From NCBI GenBank assembly GCA_028290595.1, contig JAQGJO010000182.1:1-7135 (forward strand): DNA of 7,135 bases. The letters are read 5' to 3'. The notes beneath the pieces are model-generated. The model worked only from the letters and a program-made list of their open reading frames with translations, was not told the DNA's origin and ran no database searches. Position numbers and translations under genes: made by a program. Below are positions 1-6,397 of this stretch, piece by piece (positions within the stretch are counted from its first letter, which is position 1; each line of letters starts with the position of its first letter). Source of the DNA: Hyphomicrobiales bacterium (GTDB taxonomy: Bacteria > Pseudomonadota > Alphaproteobacteria > Rhizobiales > Beijerinckiaceae).

Positions 1-1300
1 TGGCCACGAATATCAGCACCCAGGCTGCGGCCACCAAGGCCAGCGCCGTGACGGCCGTCTTGAGCGCTGATGTTCTGTCGAGCGCCCGCAGATCGGCGAA
101 CACGCCCGGCCGGCAGAACAGGGCTGCGGCGACGAGCAGTGGATATTCGACGACGCTCGAAAACAGCATCGGCGCGGCAAGACCTGCGAATATGCCCCCC
201 AAGGCGCCTCCAAGCGACATGGCGGCATAGAATAACGTTAAATCCCTCGCGTGCGGCCGCTGGCGATACAACGCCGCATGACAGACAAGCGCATTGACGA
301 CAAACAGACCGAGATGGCTCAGAAGATTGAGCGCGAGAAATGGGAACGAGCCGATGCACATCGCCATCAGCACGGCAGCCGCGATCCAAGGTTGCAGCAC
401 GGCCAATGTCGTTTCCGCGATTGCTGCCCGCGAGCGGAAGGTAAGAACGAAAGTCAGCAGATAGATCGCGAGCGGGATCACCCAAAGCAATGGCGCCGCC
501 GCAATATCGGCGGAGATATGCGCCGTGACCGAGACGAGCAAAGCCGACGGCACGAAGGCGAGCGCCATCCACGATAGTGCGCTGGTCAGGCGTACGGGCT
601 GGCCTGCATCGGCATCGCGAACGGGAGCTGACGCTGTATAGCCGACGCCCGAGCGTCCGAACACGCACAAGGCGCAGACAACGATGAGGACAGTGAGCAC
701 AACGAAGCCTGCCGCCCAGGCGCGGCTCTGCGCACTCAGGCCGAACAGCGGCTCGATCACCAGCGGATAGGCGATGAGCGCCGCGAACGAGCCAATGTTC
801 GACGCGCCGTACAGAAAATAAGGATCATCCGCCTGACGATGTCCTGAGCGCGCAAACCAGGCCTGCAACAGCGGACCGTGGGCGGATAGCACGAAGAACG
901 GCAGGCCGACGGAAACCGTGAAGACGCCGATCAGCCAGAATGCCGGATTGCCGTCGGCCGGCGGCGCCGTGCCCGCATGCAGCGCCACCGGCAAAAACAT
1001 GAAGGCGAGGCAAAGCATGCCGGCGTGGAGCATCGCGCCATGGCGCGGCGGCATCCAGCGGGTCAGCGCATGGGCGTAGCAATAGCCGGCAAACATCAGC
1101 CCCTGAAAGAACACCATGGCGATCGACCAGACCGACGGCGATCCGCCCAGCGACGGCAATGCCATTTTCGCGAACATCGGCTCGACGGCGAACAACAGCA
1201 GCGCCGACGTGAAAATGGTCACTGCGAAGATCGGCAGCACCCGGCGGCTCAGAATTGCGCGAAGCGGGCTTCTGCGTGTTTCGACGTCAAGGGCGGACAT
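1..1300 (-). CDS. Fused MFS/spermidine synthase-type membrane protein, N-terminal part (cut by left edge)
   Basis: An uninterrupted reading frame of 433 codons runs from ATG at 1300 to the left edge with no stop, so the C-terminus lies outside the window. An in-frame TAA 14 codons upstream bounds the start, and GGAG lies 5 nt before the ATG; an in-frame GTG 9 codons upstream is a weaker alternative. The product is strongly hydrophobic, with about ten predicted membrane segments. Family-like stretches are LFAVEPMFAKMALPSLGG (residues 36-53), the WSIAMVFFQGLMFAGYCYAH helix (58-77), PYFLYGASNIGSFAAL (160-175), the AHISADIAAAPLLWVIPLAI helix (260-279) and MSLGGALGGIFAGL (361-374). These match from memory the membrane half of proteins annotated as fused MFS/spermidine synthase, whose C-terminal half is a spermidine-synthase-like Rossmann domain. 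That domain would begin beyond the edge. The true substrate is not known to me. It lies downstream of the 1586-2647 gene on the same strand, but 285 bp and two inverted repeats separate them, so co-transcription is doubtful. Confidence 0.85.
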   Translation of the reverse strand, partial: MSALDVETRRSPLRAILSRRVLPIFAVTIFTSALLLFAVEPMFAKMALPSLGGSPSVWSIAMVFFQGLMFAGYCYAHALTRWMPPRHGAMLHAGMLCLAFMFLPVALHAGTAPPADGNPAFWLIGVFTVSVGLPFFVLSAHGPLLQAWFARSGHRQADDPYFLYGASNIGSFAALIAYPLVIEPLFGLSAQSRAWAAGFVVLTVLIVVCALCVFGRSGVGYTASAPVRDADAGQPVRLTSALSWMALAFVPSALLVSVTAHISADIAAAPLLWVIPLAIYLLTFVLTFRSRAAIAETTLAVLQPWIAAAVLMAMCIGSFPFLALNLLSHLGLFVVNALVCHAALYRQRPHARDLTLFYAAMSLGGALGGIFAGLAAPMLFSSVVEYPLLVAAALFCRPGVFADLRALDRTSALKTAVTALALVAAAWVLIFVA

Positions 1301-1347
1301 GCGGGCTCCGGTGCTGCGAAGCGCCACCTTAAAGATCGAGTGTTAAT

Positions 1348-1388
1348 CTTCGTTTGCGGAATGTGTCAGAGTATGGCCGAAAACGAAG
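1348..1388. repeat. Imperfect inverted repeat (stem-loop)
   Basis: Arms CTTCGTTTGCGG (1348-1359) and CCGAAAACGAAG (1377-1388) pair at 11 of 12 positions around a 17-nt loop; the single mismatch is G against A. No run of T follows the stem on either strand, so it is not a classical intrinsic terminator. It could act as a weak terminator or mRNA-stabilising stem for the gene ending at 1586, or as a leader structure for the gene starting at 1300. Confidence 0.55.
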
Positions 1389-1391
1389 GGC

Positions 1392-1507
1392 TGTCATTCC
1401 CGACGCGCCGCAGGTGCGAGCGGGAACCCAGGAGTCAAGGGCCACACATTGAGCCGTCATGTTGCCTTCTGGATTCCCGCTCTGCGCTTCGCTTGGCGGG
1501 AATGACA
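1392..1507. repeat. Interspersed palindromic repeat of GTCATTCCCG type
   Basis: The outer arms TGTCATTCCCG (1392-1402) and CGGGAATGACA (1497-1507) are perfect 11-bp reverse complements. The inner arms GAGCGGGAACCCAG (1418-1431) and CTGGATTCCCGCTC (1469-1482) pair at 13 of 14 positions, the exception being a C where T would pair. The inner loop is about 37 nt. This outer/inner layout, with 'CATTCCCG ... GGGAACCC' on one side and 'CTGGATTCCCG ... CGGGAATGAC' on the other, matches a repeat I know from intergenic regions of Bradyrhizobium-like genomes. Only one copy is in the window, so its repetitive nature is from family knowledge. It may be a non-autonomous (MITE-like or REP-like) element; it encodes nothing. 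Confidence 0.7.
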
Positions 1508-1585
1508 CACCAAGGCCGAGGCCGAACAACATGGTAAGTCATTTGAAAGTGGCCGTTAGTTCCGCCATACCCTCAGGATCGACAC

Positions 1586-2647
1586 CTACCCGCCGTTCGC
1601 CTGCAAGCGGCGGATTTCGTCCTTCAGATCCTGTGGCGCATTCGCCAGCATGTCGAGCATGCGCAAGGCTTCATCGGGGCCGACAGGGCTGACATCGACG
1701 CGCATTTTGCCGGCGTCTGACAGAAATTCCTGGTCCTTGCCCAGAGCCATGAAGGCGGCCTGCAACGCTTTGGCGCGATCCGCCTGAATATCCGGCGGGC
1801 CGACATAAGGGCGCGACAGCATGTAGGGGATTTCCGCCAGTTCGATGAGCTGGCGCGCCCGTGCGTCCCTGGCGAGTTCGCGCGCTGTCGGCGCATCGGG
1901 AAAATCCGGATGCCGCGTCGTGCGGGCAAACTGGATGAGCGGATGCATGGTGCTGCCGGGGCGCAACCATTCCGGATGGGTCGAGGCGACGGCGGCGGAG
2001 CCGACGAACCTGCCGTCGAGTTCGCCGCGGTCGATGGCGATAAACAGCGCATTGCTGTCGGGATAGCCGGCGATGAGGCGCAGATTGACGCCGACGGCAT
2101 CGCGGATCAACAGCGCAATGTCGTTGCCCGACGCGCCCTCGGCCGTGCCGCCCAGAACCAGTTCCGGACCGCCGGGACGCCGCGCGTCTTCAAGCGATTT
2201 GGCCTTCGCATCCTTGCGCACGAACAGCACATAGGCCTCGTCCTGCGAACTCGACGGCGAACCAAGCCAGGTGAATTTGCGCGGATCGAAATGCACATTG
2301 GCGTTGCCGCCGAGAATGCCCATCAGCGGCATGTTGCGGGCGAATGTGCCGATCGTCGATCCGTCCTTCGGCGCCGTATTGAACAGATAGTTCACCGCAC
2401 GCAGGCTGCCGGCGCCGGGCATGTTCTGGACGATGGCATTGGGCTGGCCGGGGATGTGCTTGCCCAGGTGCCGGGCCACCAGCCGGGCATAGACATCATA
2501 GCCGCCGCCGGCCCCATAGCCGACAACCACCTGCAATTGCCGGCTTTTGTAAAAATCGGCGACCGGATCGGCCAGGGCGGGTTGATTGGCCGCGCTGCCA
2601 GGCAGAAGGCCGAAGACCGCGCAAAATATGGCGATATATCCGCGCAT
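1586..2647 (-). CDS. TctC/Bug-like periplasmic substrate-binding protein (divergent subfamily)
   Basis: This 353-residue protein starts with a Sec-type signal peptide (residues 1-26, likely cut after PALA) and then shows the tricarboxylate-transporter receptor fold. Family signs are the first strand and loop LQVVVGYGAGGGYDVYAR (38-55), HIPGQPNAIVQNMPGAGSL (64-82), and a second-lobe segment LVLGGTAEGASGNDIALL (163-180) where family members bind the ligand carboxylate. The 'FYK..Q..VVVG..AGGGYD.YARL.ARH..KHIPG' start marks a subfamily distinct from classical TctC, and distinct from the neighbour at 2767. Such receptors bind small organic acids in the periplasm and hand them to a TctA/TctB membrane pair; no such genes are visible here, so it is an orphan receptor. 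The start at 2647 is supported by GGAGGG 4 nt upstream (2652-2657). It is transcribed away from the gene at 2767. The ligand cannot be read from sequence. Confidence 0.85.
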   Translation of the reverse strand: MRGYIAIFCAVFGLLPGSAANQPALADPVADFYKSRQLQVVVGYGAGGGYDVYARLVARHLGKHIPGQPNAIVQNMPGAGSLRAVNYLFNTAPKDGSTIGTFARNMPLMGILGGNANVHFDPRKFTWLGSPSSSQDEAYVLFVRKDAKAKSLEDARRPGGPELVLGGTAEGASGNDIALLIRDAVGVNLRLIAGYPDSNALFIAIDRGELDGRFVGSAAVASTHPEWLRPGSTMHPLIQFARTTRHPDFPDAPTARELARDARARQLIELAEIPYMLSRPYVGPPDIQADRAKALQAAFMALGKDQEFLSDAGKMRVDVSPVGPDEALRMLDMLANAPQDLKDEIRRLQANGG

Positions 2648-2673
2648 TTCTCCCTCCGGCCCCCTTTAGAGAC

Positions 2674-2685
2674 TAGGCGAGCCTA
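2674..2685. promoter_or_regulatory. Short palindrome, possible operator
   Basis: TAGGC-GA-GCCTA is a perfect 5-bp-arm palindrome with a 2-bp centre, placed between the two divergent receptor genes and overlapping the candidate minus-strand -10. The position suits a shared operator, but palindromes this short occur by chance. Confidence 0.25.
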
Positions 2686-2754
2686 TAGATGTCCTCAAGC
2701 GATTCCCCCGCCCGTTGGATAGTTGGCCGCGCCGCGCTAGATTGGGGGCCATTG

Positions 2755-2760
2755 AGGGAG
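2755..2760 (+). promoter_or_regulatory. Ribosome binding site fixing the start at 2767
   Basis: AGGGAG lies 6 nt before the ATG at 2767. The longer in-frame start at 2689 has no such site and would put about 26 non-family residues ahead of the twin-arginine signal, so 2767 is preferred. Confidence 0.65.
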
Positions 2761-2766
2761 AGACTG

Positions 2767-3771
2767 ATGACGATCCGCACCGGAGGCCCGATCACGCGCA
2801 GACGCGCGATCACAGGATTGGCAGCGAGCGTGGCCGCGCCGGCCATTATTTCTGCGGCCGCCCGCGGCCAGGCTCTGTGGCCGGCAGGGCGCACGATCCG
2901 CATGGTGGTGCCGTTCACGCCCGGCGGCGCCACCGACGTGATCGCGCGCATCGTCTCCGACAAGCTGGCGCGATTGTGGAACACATCGGTCGTCGTCGAA
3001 AACAAGGCCGGGGCCGGCGGCAATATCGGCACCGAACAGGTCGCCCGTTCGGACCCCAACGGCGAGACCATGCTGATGGGTACGATCGGTCTGGCGCTGA
3101 ACTCGTTTCTCTACAGGAAGCTCAGCTACGATCCGATCGCCGATTTCACGCCGACCTCGTTGATCTCGGTGATGCCGAACATGCTGATCGCGCCCAATAG
3201 CGCGCCGTTCAATTCGGTCGCCGAGCTCGTCGCCTACGGCAAGGACAATCAGGGCAAGCTGACCTATGCATCATCGGGCGTCGGCACGTCGATCCATCTA
3301 TGCGGCGAATTGTTCAAGAAGCTGACCGGCATCCAGATGTCGCACGTGCCCTATCGCGGCAGCGCGCCGGCCGTGCAGGACGTGATGGCTGGACGCTGCG
3401 ACCTGATGTTCGACAACATCACCTCGTCGCTGCCGCAGGTTCAAGGCAAGACACTGAAGGGCCTCGCCGTGACGACGGCGAAACGTTCCAGCTTCGTGCC
3501 GGATCTGCCGCCGGTGAACGATGTGGTGCCGGGTTTCGATGTGTCGGCCTGGTTTGGCACGTTGGTGCCGGCCAAGACGCCGAAAGAGATCGTCGATCGC
3601 ATCACGGCGGATACGAAGCTGGCGCTGACCGACGCGATGGTGAAGGAAAAACTGGCGGCGCTGGCGGCCGAGCCTGTGGGTGCGGGGTCGCAAGAGTTTG
3701 CAAGCTTGATCCGCAGTGAGACGGACAAGTGGGGGAAGTTGATCAAGGATGCGGGGATTGGTGCGGAGTGA
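2767..3771 (+). CDS. Bug/TctC family tripartite tricarboxylate transporter substrate-binding protein
   Basis: The 334-residue product is a typical Bug receptor in length and motifs. The N-terminus carries a twin-arginine-like signal, TRRRAITGLAASVAAPA (residues 10-26), suggesting Tat-dependent export. The mature part begins near WPAGRTIRMVVPFTPGGATD (39-58); the PGGATD loop and its Asp57 are the usual ligand contacts. Next come VVVENKAGAGGNIGTEQVA (75-93), YASSGVGTSIHLCGELFK (167-184) and HVPYRGSAPAVQDVMAGRCD (193-212), all standard Bug landmarks. Known members bind small carboxylates or amides such as citrate, aspartate, nicotinate or dicarboxylates. The ligand here is undetermined and no tctA/tctB genes are present. 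A longer in-frame form from 2689 is possible but unlikely. A separate promoter appears to precede the AraC gene that follows 102 bp downstream. Confidence 0.92.
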   Translation: MTIRTGGPITRRRAITGLAASVAAPAIISAAARGQALWPAGRTIRMVVPFTPGGATDVIARIVSDKLARLWNTSVVVENKAGAGGNIGTEQVARSDPNGETMLMGTIGLALNSFLYRKLSYDPIADFTPTSLISVMPNMLIAPNSAPFNSVAELVAYGKDNQGKLTYASSGVGTSIHLCGELFKKLTGIQMSHVPYRGSAPAVQDVMAGRCDLMFDNITSSLPQVQGKTLKGLAVTTAKRSSFVPDLPPVNDVVPGFDVSAWFGTLVPAKTPKEIVDRITADTKLALTDAMVKEKLAALAAEPVGAGSQEFASLIRSETDKWGKLIKDAGIGAE

Positions 3772-3814
3772 ATTCCGAGGTTTGGGCTGCCGCAACCTGC
3801 TTAGAAATAGCGCT

Positions 3815-3842
3815 TTGACGTTTCCGGCGGGCTCCCTAGCAT
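3815..3842 (+). promoter_or_regulatory. Candidate sigma-70-like promoter of the AraC-family gene
   Basis: TTGACG (3815-3820) and TAGCAT (3837-3842) are separated by 16 bp; the -35 matches consensus at 5 of 6 positions and the -10 at 4 of 6. Transcription would start roughly 25 nt before the ATG at 3874, leaving room for the GGAG ribosome site at 3863-3866. A short inverted repeat, CCTA-GCA-TAGG (3835-3845), overlaps the -10 and could be a regulator contact; this is speculative. Confidence 0.45.
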
Positions 3843-3873
3843 AGGCCCAAGCGCGCAAAACCGGAGCCTGTCC

Positions 3874-4815
3874 ATGGTTGCCTTCACTCGGCAGATTTTT
3901 TCGGGCCCTACGGCCCGTGAAGACTGGCGCGAAACGACCGGTCGTTTGTTCAAGACCCAGGACGTGAGCGTCGGCGACCCGATGGCCTTCCGGGGCGATA
4001 TCCTGCATGCCCGCGTCGGCGGGCTCGATCTCTCTCGTGTCGTCAGCAACCGGGAATGGGGCCGCCGAACGGCCCGGCGCGTGGCTGACGATTCTCAAGA
4101 CACGATCATGCTCGTGCATGTGACCAAGGGCACCGTCGCCCTGAAGCAAGGTCGCAGCGACCGCAGGATCGACCGCGATACCCTCACACTCTATCGGGCG
4201 AACCAGCCGTTCGAGTGGCAGCATACGACCGACACCGTCGTACGAAATATCGCCATTCCCGATGCGATGCTGAGAAACCGGATCCGTACTGTCGATCAAT
4301 TGATCGGCCGCCCTTTCGATTGCTCCGCTGCGCTATGGCGCGTGACGTCCGACTTCGTAGCTTCGGTTCTGGAGCAGGCCGCCGCGATCCCCAAAGGCAC
4401 CCAGCATCGCCTGGCGGCGCAGATCGTCGATCTCGTTGCGCTGTCGCTGACCTCGGCGGACAAGCCGAGTTTCGACGAGACATCCAGCCGCGCAGCGATC
4501 CATGCGCGCTGCAAGGATATCATCCTGGGGCGGCTGTGGGACGACCAGCTCGATCCGCAGATGGTCGCCGACAGCGCCGGGCTTTCCGTGCGGTCGCTGC
4601 ATCGCCTTTTCAGCGAGCACGGCCACACGGTGCGTGACTTCATCACCCAGAGCCGGCTCGACGCCAGTTGGGCTGAACTGGCGAACCCCGCCAGTCAGCA
4701 TCTGTCAATCGCCGAGATAGCCGCGCGCTGCGGCTATCGCAACCCTTCGCATTTCGCCACGGCCTTCAAAGCCCTGTTCGGCATGACCCCGCGGGAATGC
4801 CGCAATCAGACTTAA
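3874..4815 (+). CDS. AraC/XylS-family transcriptional regulator
   Basis: This 313-residue protein has the usual AraC-family plan. Residues about 15-190 form an N-terminal sensing domain of the AraC_binding_2 type (VGDPMAFRGDILHARVGGLD at 33-52, then a beta-rich part with VHVTKGTVALKQGR at 81-94). The C-terminal DNA-binding domain spans about 208-311 with two helix-turn-helices: one in LDPQMVADSAGLSVRSLHRL (226-245), and one in LSIAEIAARCGYRNPSHFAT (277-296) followed by FKALFGMTPRECR, the family signature. The start is supported by GGAG 7 nt upstream. Its stop overlaps, tail to tail, the stop of the PuuE-like gene on the other strand, making it a natural candidate regulator of the catabolic operon at 4812-7135. 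It could equally regulate the receptor genes upstream. The inducer is unknown. Confidence 0.93.
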   Translation: MVAFTRQIFSGPTAREDWRETTGRLFKTQDVSVGDPMAFRGDILHARVGGLDLSRVVSNREWGRRTARRVADDSQDTIMLVHVTKGTVALKQGRSDRRIDRDTLTLYRANQPFEWQHTTDTVVRNIAIPDAMLRNRIRTVDQLIGRPFDCSAALWRVTSDFVASVLEQAAAIPKGTQHRLAAQIVDLVALSLTSADKPSFDETSSRAAIHARCKDIILGRLWDDQLDPQMVADSAGLSVRSLHRLFSEHGHTVRDFITQSRLDASWAELANPASQHLSIAEIAARCGYRNPSHFATAFKALFGMTPRECRNQT

Positions 4816-5699
4816 CTCGCCTGAGCGCGGTAAGCGTCGACGATCTCCGAGCCGGTGGCGAGCCAGACGTCCTTGTGCGAGGTGATGTGCTTCAGCGCAT
4901 CGGCGAAATACTTGATGCGGAACGGATGCCCGATGAGAAACGGGTGGAGACAGATCGACATGACGCGGCCGCTTTCCGCGCTGTCCTCATAGAGAACGTC
5001 GAACTGGTCCTTGATCATCTGGCCGAACGATTGCGGGCTCTGCTTGCCATCGAGGAAGGCTGGAATGTCGTTGATCTCGATCGAATAGGGAATTGACGTC
5101 ATCTGGCCGCTCTTCACCCGCATCGGATAAGGCTGTTCGTCATTGACCCAGTCGCCGACATAGTCGAAGCCGATTTCCGCCAGGAGGTCGAGGGTATTGT
5201 GGGATTCGGTGAGCGCGGGCCCGAGCCATCCGCGCGGCTTTTTCCCGGTCGCCTTGGTGATCTGCGTGTGGATTTCGCGGATCATCTGGCGCTCTTCATC
5301 CTCGGCGCGATTGGCCATCAGCATGGAGTTGTTCTTGCCGTGGCCCATCCACTCCCAGCCGAGTTTTTGGCCTGCTTCGATGATGCGCGGATAATTGTCG
5401 CAGACATCGGCATTCAGTGCGACGGTGCCGCGAACGCCGTAGCGCTGCATCACGTCCATCATCCGCCAGATGCCGACGCGCACGCCGAAGTCGCGCCAGG
5501 AGTAATTGAGCACGTCGGGAACGAAGCCCGCCGTGAGGGGCGTGATCGATGTCGAGGGACGATCGAACATGAAGTGCTCGATATTGGGGATGACCCATAG
5601 GGCGACACGCGCGCCGTTCGGCCAGCGGATCGGCGGACGATCGACGATCGGAGAAAAGTCAAACCGGTCATGAGCGATAGGTCCTGCGGGCTTGTTCAT
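4812..5699 (-). CDS. PuuE-like polysaccharide-deacetylase-fold hydrolase (cyclic ureide/imide hydrolase candidate)
   Basis: The 295-residue product belongs to the NodB/CE4 fold, PuuE-like branch. Landmarks are RFDFSPIVDRPPIRWPNGARVALWVIPNIEHF (read in parts: FDFSPIVDRPPIRWPNGARV at 13-32, ALWVIPNIEHF at 33-43), GTVALNADVCDNYPRIIEAG (91-110), GWEWMGHGKNNS (114-125), GWLGPALTESHNTLDLLAEI (157-176) and CLHPFLIGHPFR (250-261). PuuE of Pseudomonas is an allantoinase, and a bacterial cyclic imide hydrolase belongs to the same branch, so ring-opening of a cyclic amide is more likely than sugar deacetylation. Canonical CE4 ligands are incomplete: the usual Asp-Asp motif is absent (NIEHF stands near its place) and the HxxxH pair is reduced to His120 with Asn at 124. 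There is no signal peptide, which fits a cytoplasmic enzyme. A strong AGGAGG (5705-5710) lies 5 nt before the ATG. It is the last gene of the operon, 17 bp after the amidase. The exact substrate is not determined. Confidence 0.85.
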   Translation of the reverse strand: MNKPAGPIAHDRFDFSPIVDRPPIRWPNGARVALWVIPNIEHFMFDRPSTSITPLTAGFVPDVLNYSWRDFGVRVGIWRMMDVMQRYGVRGTVALNADVCDNYPRIIEAGQKLGWEWMGHGKNNSMLMANRAEDEERQMIREIHTQITKATGKKPRGWLGPALTESHNTLDLLAEIGFDYVGDWVNDEQPYPMRVKSGQMTSIPYSIEINDIPAFLDGKQSPQSFGQMIKDQFDVLYEDSAESGRVMSICLHPFLIGHPFRIKYFADALKHITSHKDVWLATGSEIVDAYRAQAS

Positions 5700-5716
5700 G
5701 GCTTCCTCCTCGATGT

Positions 5717-6367
5717 TCAGATGCGATCGTTCTTCGGATGGGTGTCGAGATAGCTGGCCGCTTCTTCAAGCGACACGACGTCGGCATATTTGGCGTTGAG
5801 GTCGAACAGGCTCTGTTCATGCGCGGCCGCCGAGCGGTCGCCGACGCCTTCGCGCACGACAATCGGCCGAAAACCGTTCTGGACGGCATCGACCGCGGTC
5901 GCCCGGACGCAGCCGCTGGTGGTGCACCCGGTCATGATGAGTGTGTCGATGCCGCGGCTCGTCAAGCGCGGCACGAGATCGGTGCCGAAGAAACAGGACG
6001 CGTATTTCTTCAGCAGCATGCTGTCTGACGGCGCGAAATCGAGCCGCTCGTCGAGCTCGTGGCCGTTGGTGTCGGCCGCCAGGTCGACGACGCCCTTCTG
6101 CTTCAGCCGCCAGATGCCGGCATCACGCAGGTCGGCATCGTCGTAGCGCACGGTCGAGAAGAAGACCGGCACGTCGCGCTTATGCGCCAGTTTCAACAGT
6201 TCCTGTGTCGCGGCGATCTGCTTGTCGAGATTGGCGCCAAGCGTGCGGTTTTCGTCGGTGAAGGCCTTGATCAGGTCGATCACCAGCAAGGCAGGGTTTC
6301 GGCCGAACCCCATTTTCAGTCCGAAGCCGCGTGCCTTGAAGAATTCCTCGTCGTTCTGTTGGGTCAT
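5717..6367 (-). CDS. Isochorismatase-family cysteine amidase (N-carbamoylsarcosine amidase-like)
   Basis: This 216-residue cytoplasmic hydrolase shows the Asp-Lys-Cys triad of the cysteine amidase family: Asp31 in ALLVIDLIKAFTD (26-38), Lys120 in LLKKYASCFFGTDL (118-131) and Cys153 in TGCTTSGCVRAT (146-157). The Lys-to-Cys spacing of 33 residues equals that of Arthrobacter N-carbamoylsarcosine amidase (Lys144, Cys177, from memory). FRPIVVREGVGDR (166-178) and the late FDLNAKYADVVS (188-199) also match that enzyme and the related maleamate amidases. The reaction would be hydrolysis of a carbamoyl or amide group, releasing ammonia. I chose the start at 6367 because AGGAG (6376-6380) lies 8 nt upstream and GFG.KMGFGRNPALLVID begins soon after. 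The in-frame extension to 6553 would overlap the permease gene and has no family character. It sits 25 bp after the permease and 17 bp before the PuuE-like gene, so the three are probably one transcript. Confidence 0.9.
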   Translation of the reverse strand: MTQQNDEEFFKARGFGLKMGFGRNPALLVIDLIKAFTDENRTLGANLDKQIAATQELLKLAHKRDVPVFFSTVRYDDADLRDAGIWRLKQKGVVDLAADTNGHELDERLDFAPSDSMLLKKYASCFFGTDLVPRLTSRGIDTLIMTGCTTSGCVRATAVDAVQNGFRPIVVREGVGDRSAAAHEQSLFDLNAKYADVVSLEEAASYLDTHPKNDRI

Positions 6368-6368
6368 T

Positions 6369-6397
6369 GCTTTTACTCCTGTCGAGGGGCTTTTACT
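6369..6397 (-). repeat. 9-bp direct repeat in the permease-amidase junction
   Basis: AGTAAAAGC (minus strand) occurs at 6389-6397 and again at 6369-6377, 20 bp apart. The first copy contains the permease stop codon TAA; the second lies between the amidase ribosome site and its start. It may be a local duplication remnant or chance. Confidence 0.5.

Larger units (their letters stand above)
1301..1585. other. Non-coding interval with two inverted repeats
   Basis: This 285-bp gap lies between two minus-strand genes. It contains no frame with family-like protein content. Its main content is the hairpin at 1348-1388 and the interspersed palindrome at 1392-1507, listed separately. From 1508 to 1585 I see nothing recognisable. 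The promoter of the membrane-protein gene at 1300 probably lies between the hairpin and the start codon, but I find no convincing -35/-10 pair. Confidence 0.7.
2648..2766. promoter_or_regulatory. Divergent intergenic promoter region
   Basis: This 119-bp stretch separates two outward-reading receptor genes, so it must serve both. On the plus strand, TTGGAT (2715-2720) and TAGATT (2738-2743) are 17 bp apart and could form a weak sigma-70-like promoter just before the ribosome site at 2755. On the minus strand, TTGAGG (2693-2698) and TAGTCT (2670-2675) are also 17 bp apart but match poorly. The palindrome at 2674-2685 overlaps that minus-strand candidate. All of these are by-eye matches. Confidence 0.35.

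Noticed and set aside
251..577. A 108-codon plus-strand open frame
   Set aside because: It is antisense to the membrane-protein gene; its charged Arg/Asp/Gln-rich translation is characteristic of the shadow of a hydrophobic coding strand.
1348..1507. Tandem hairpins as a CRISPR fragment or tRNA-like gene
   Set aside because: There are no regularly spaced direct repeats and no cloverleaf; the structures are simple inverted repeats.
977..1537. A 186-codon plus-strand open frame
   Set aside because: It runs antisense to the membrane-protein gene and through both inverted repeats, with low-complexity Arg/His-rich content.
1910..2722. A 270-codon plus-strand open frame
   Set aside because: It is antisense to the 353-residue receptor gene and shows no family features; the receptor frame explains the region.
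2689..2766. Longer start for the Bug receptor at 2689
   Set aside because: It would bury the twin-arginine signal 26 residues inside and lacks a ribosome site; AGGGAG supports 2767.
3298..4299. A 333-codon minus-strand open frame
   Set aside because: It lies antisense across the Bug receptor and AraC genes, both of which have clear family motifs, and its translation is rich in Arg and His with no recognisable domain. This is typical of a GC-rich shadow frame.
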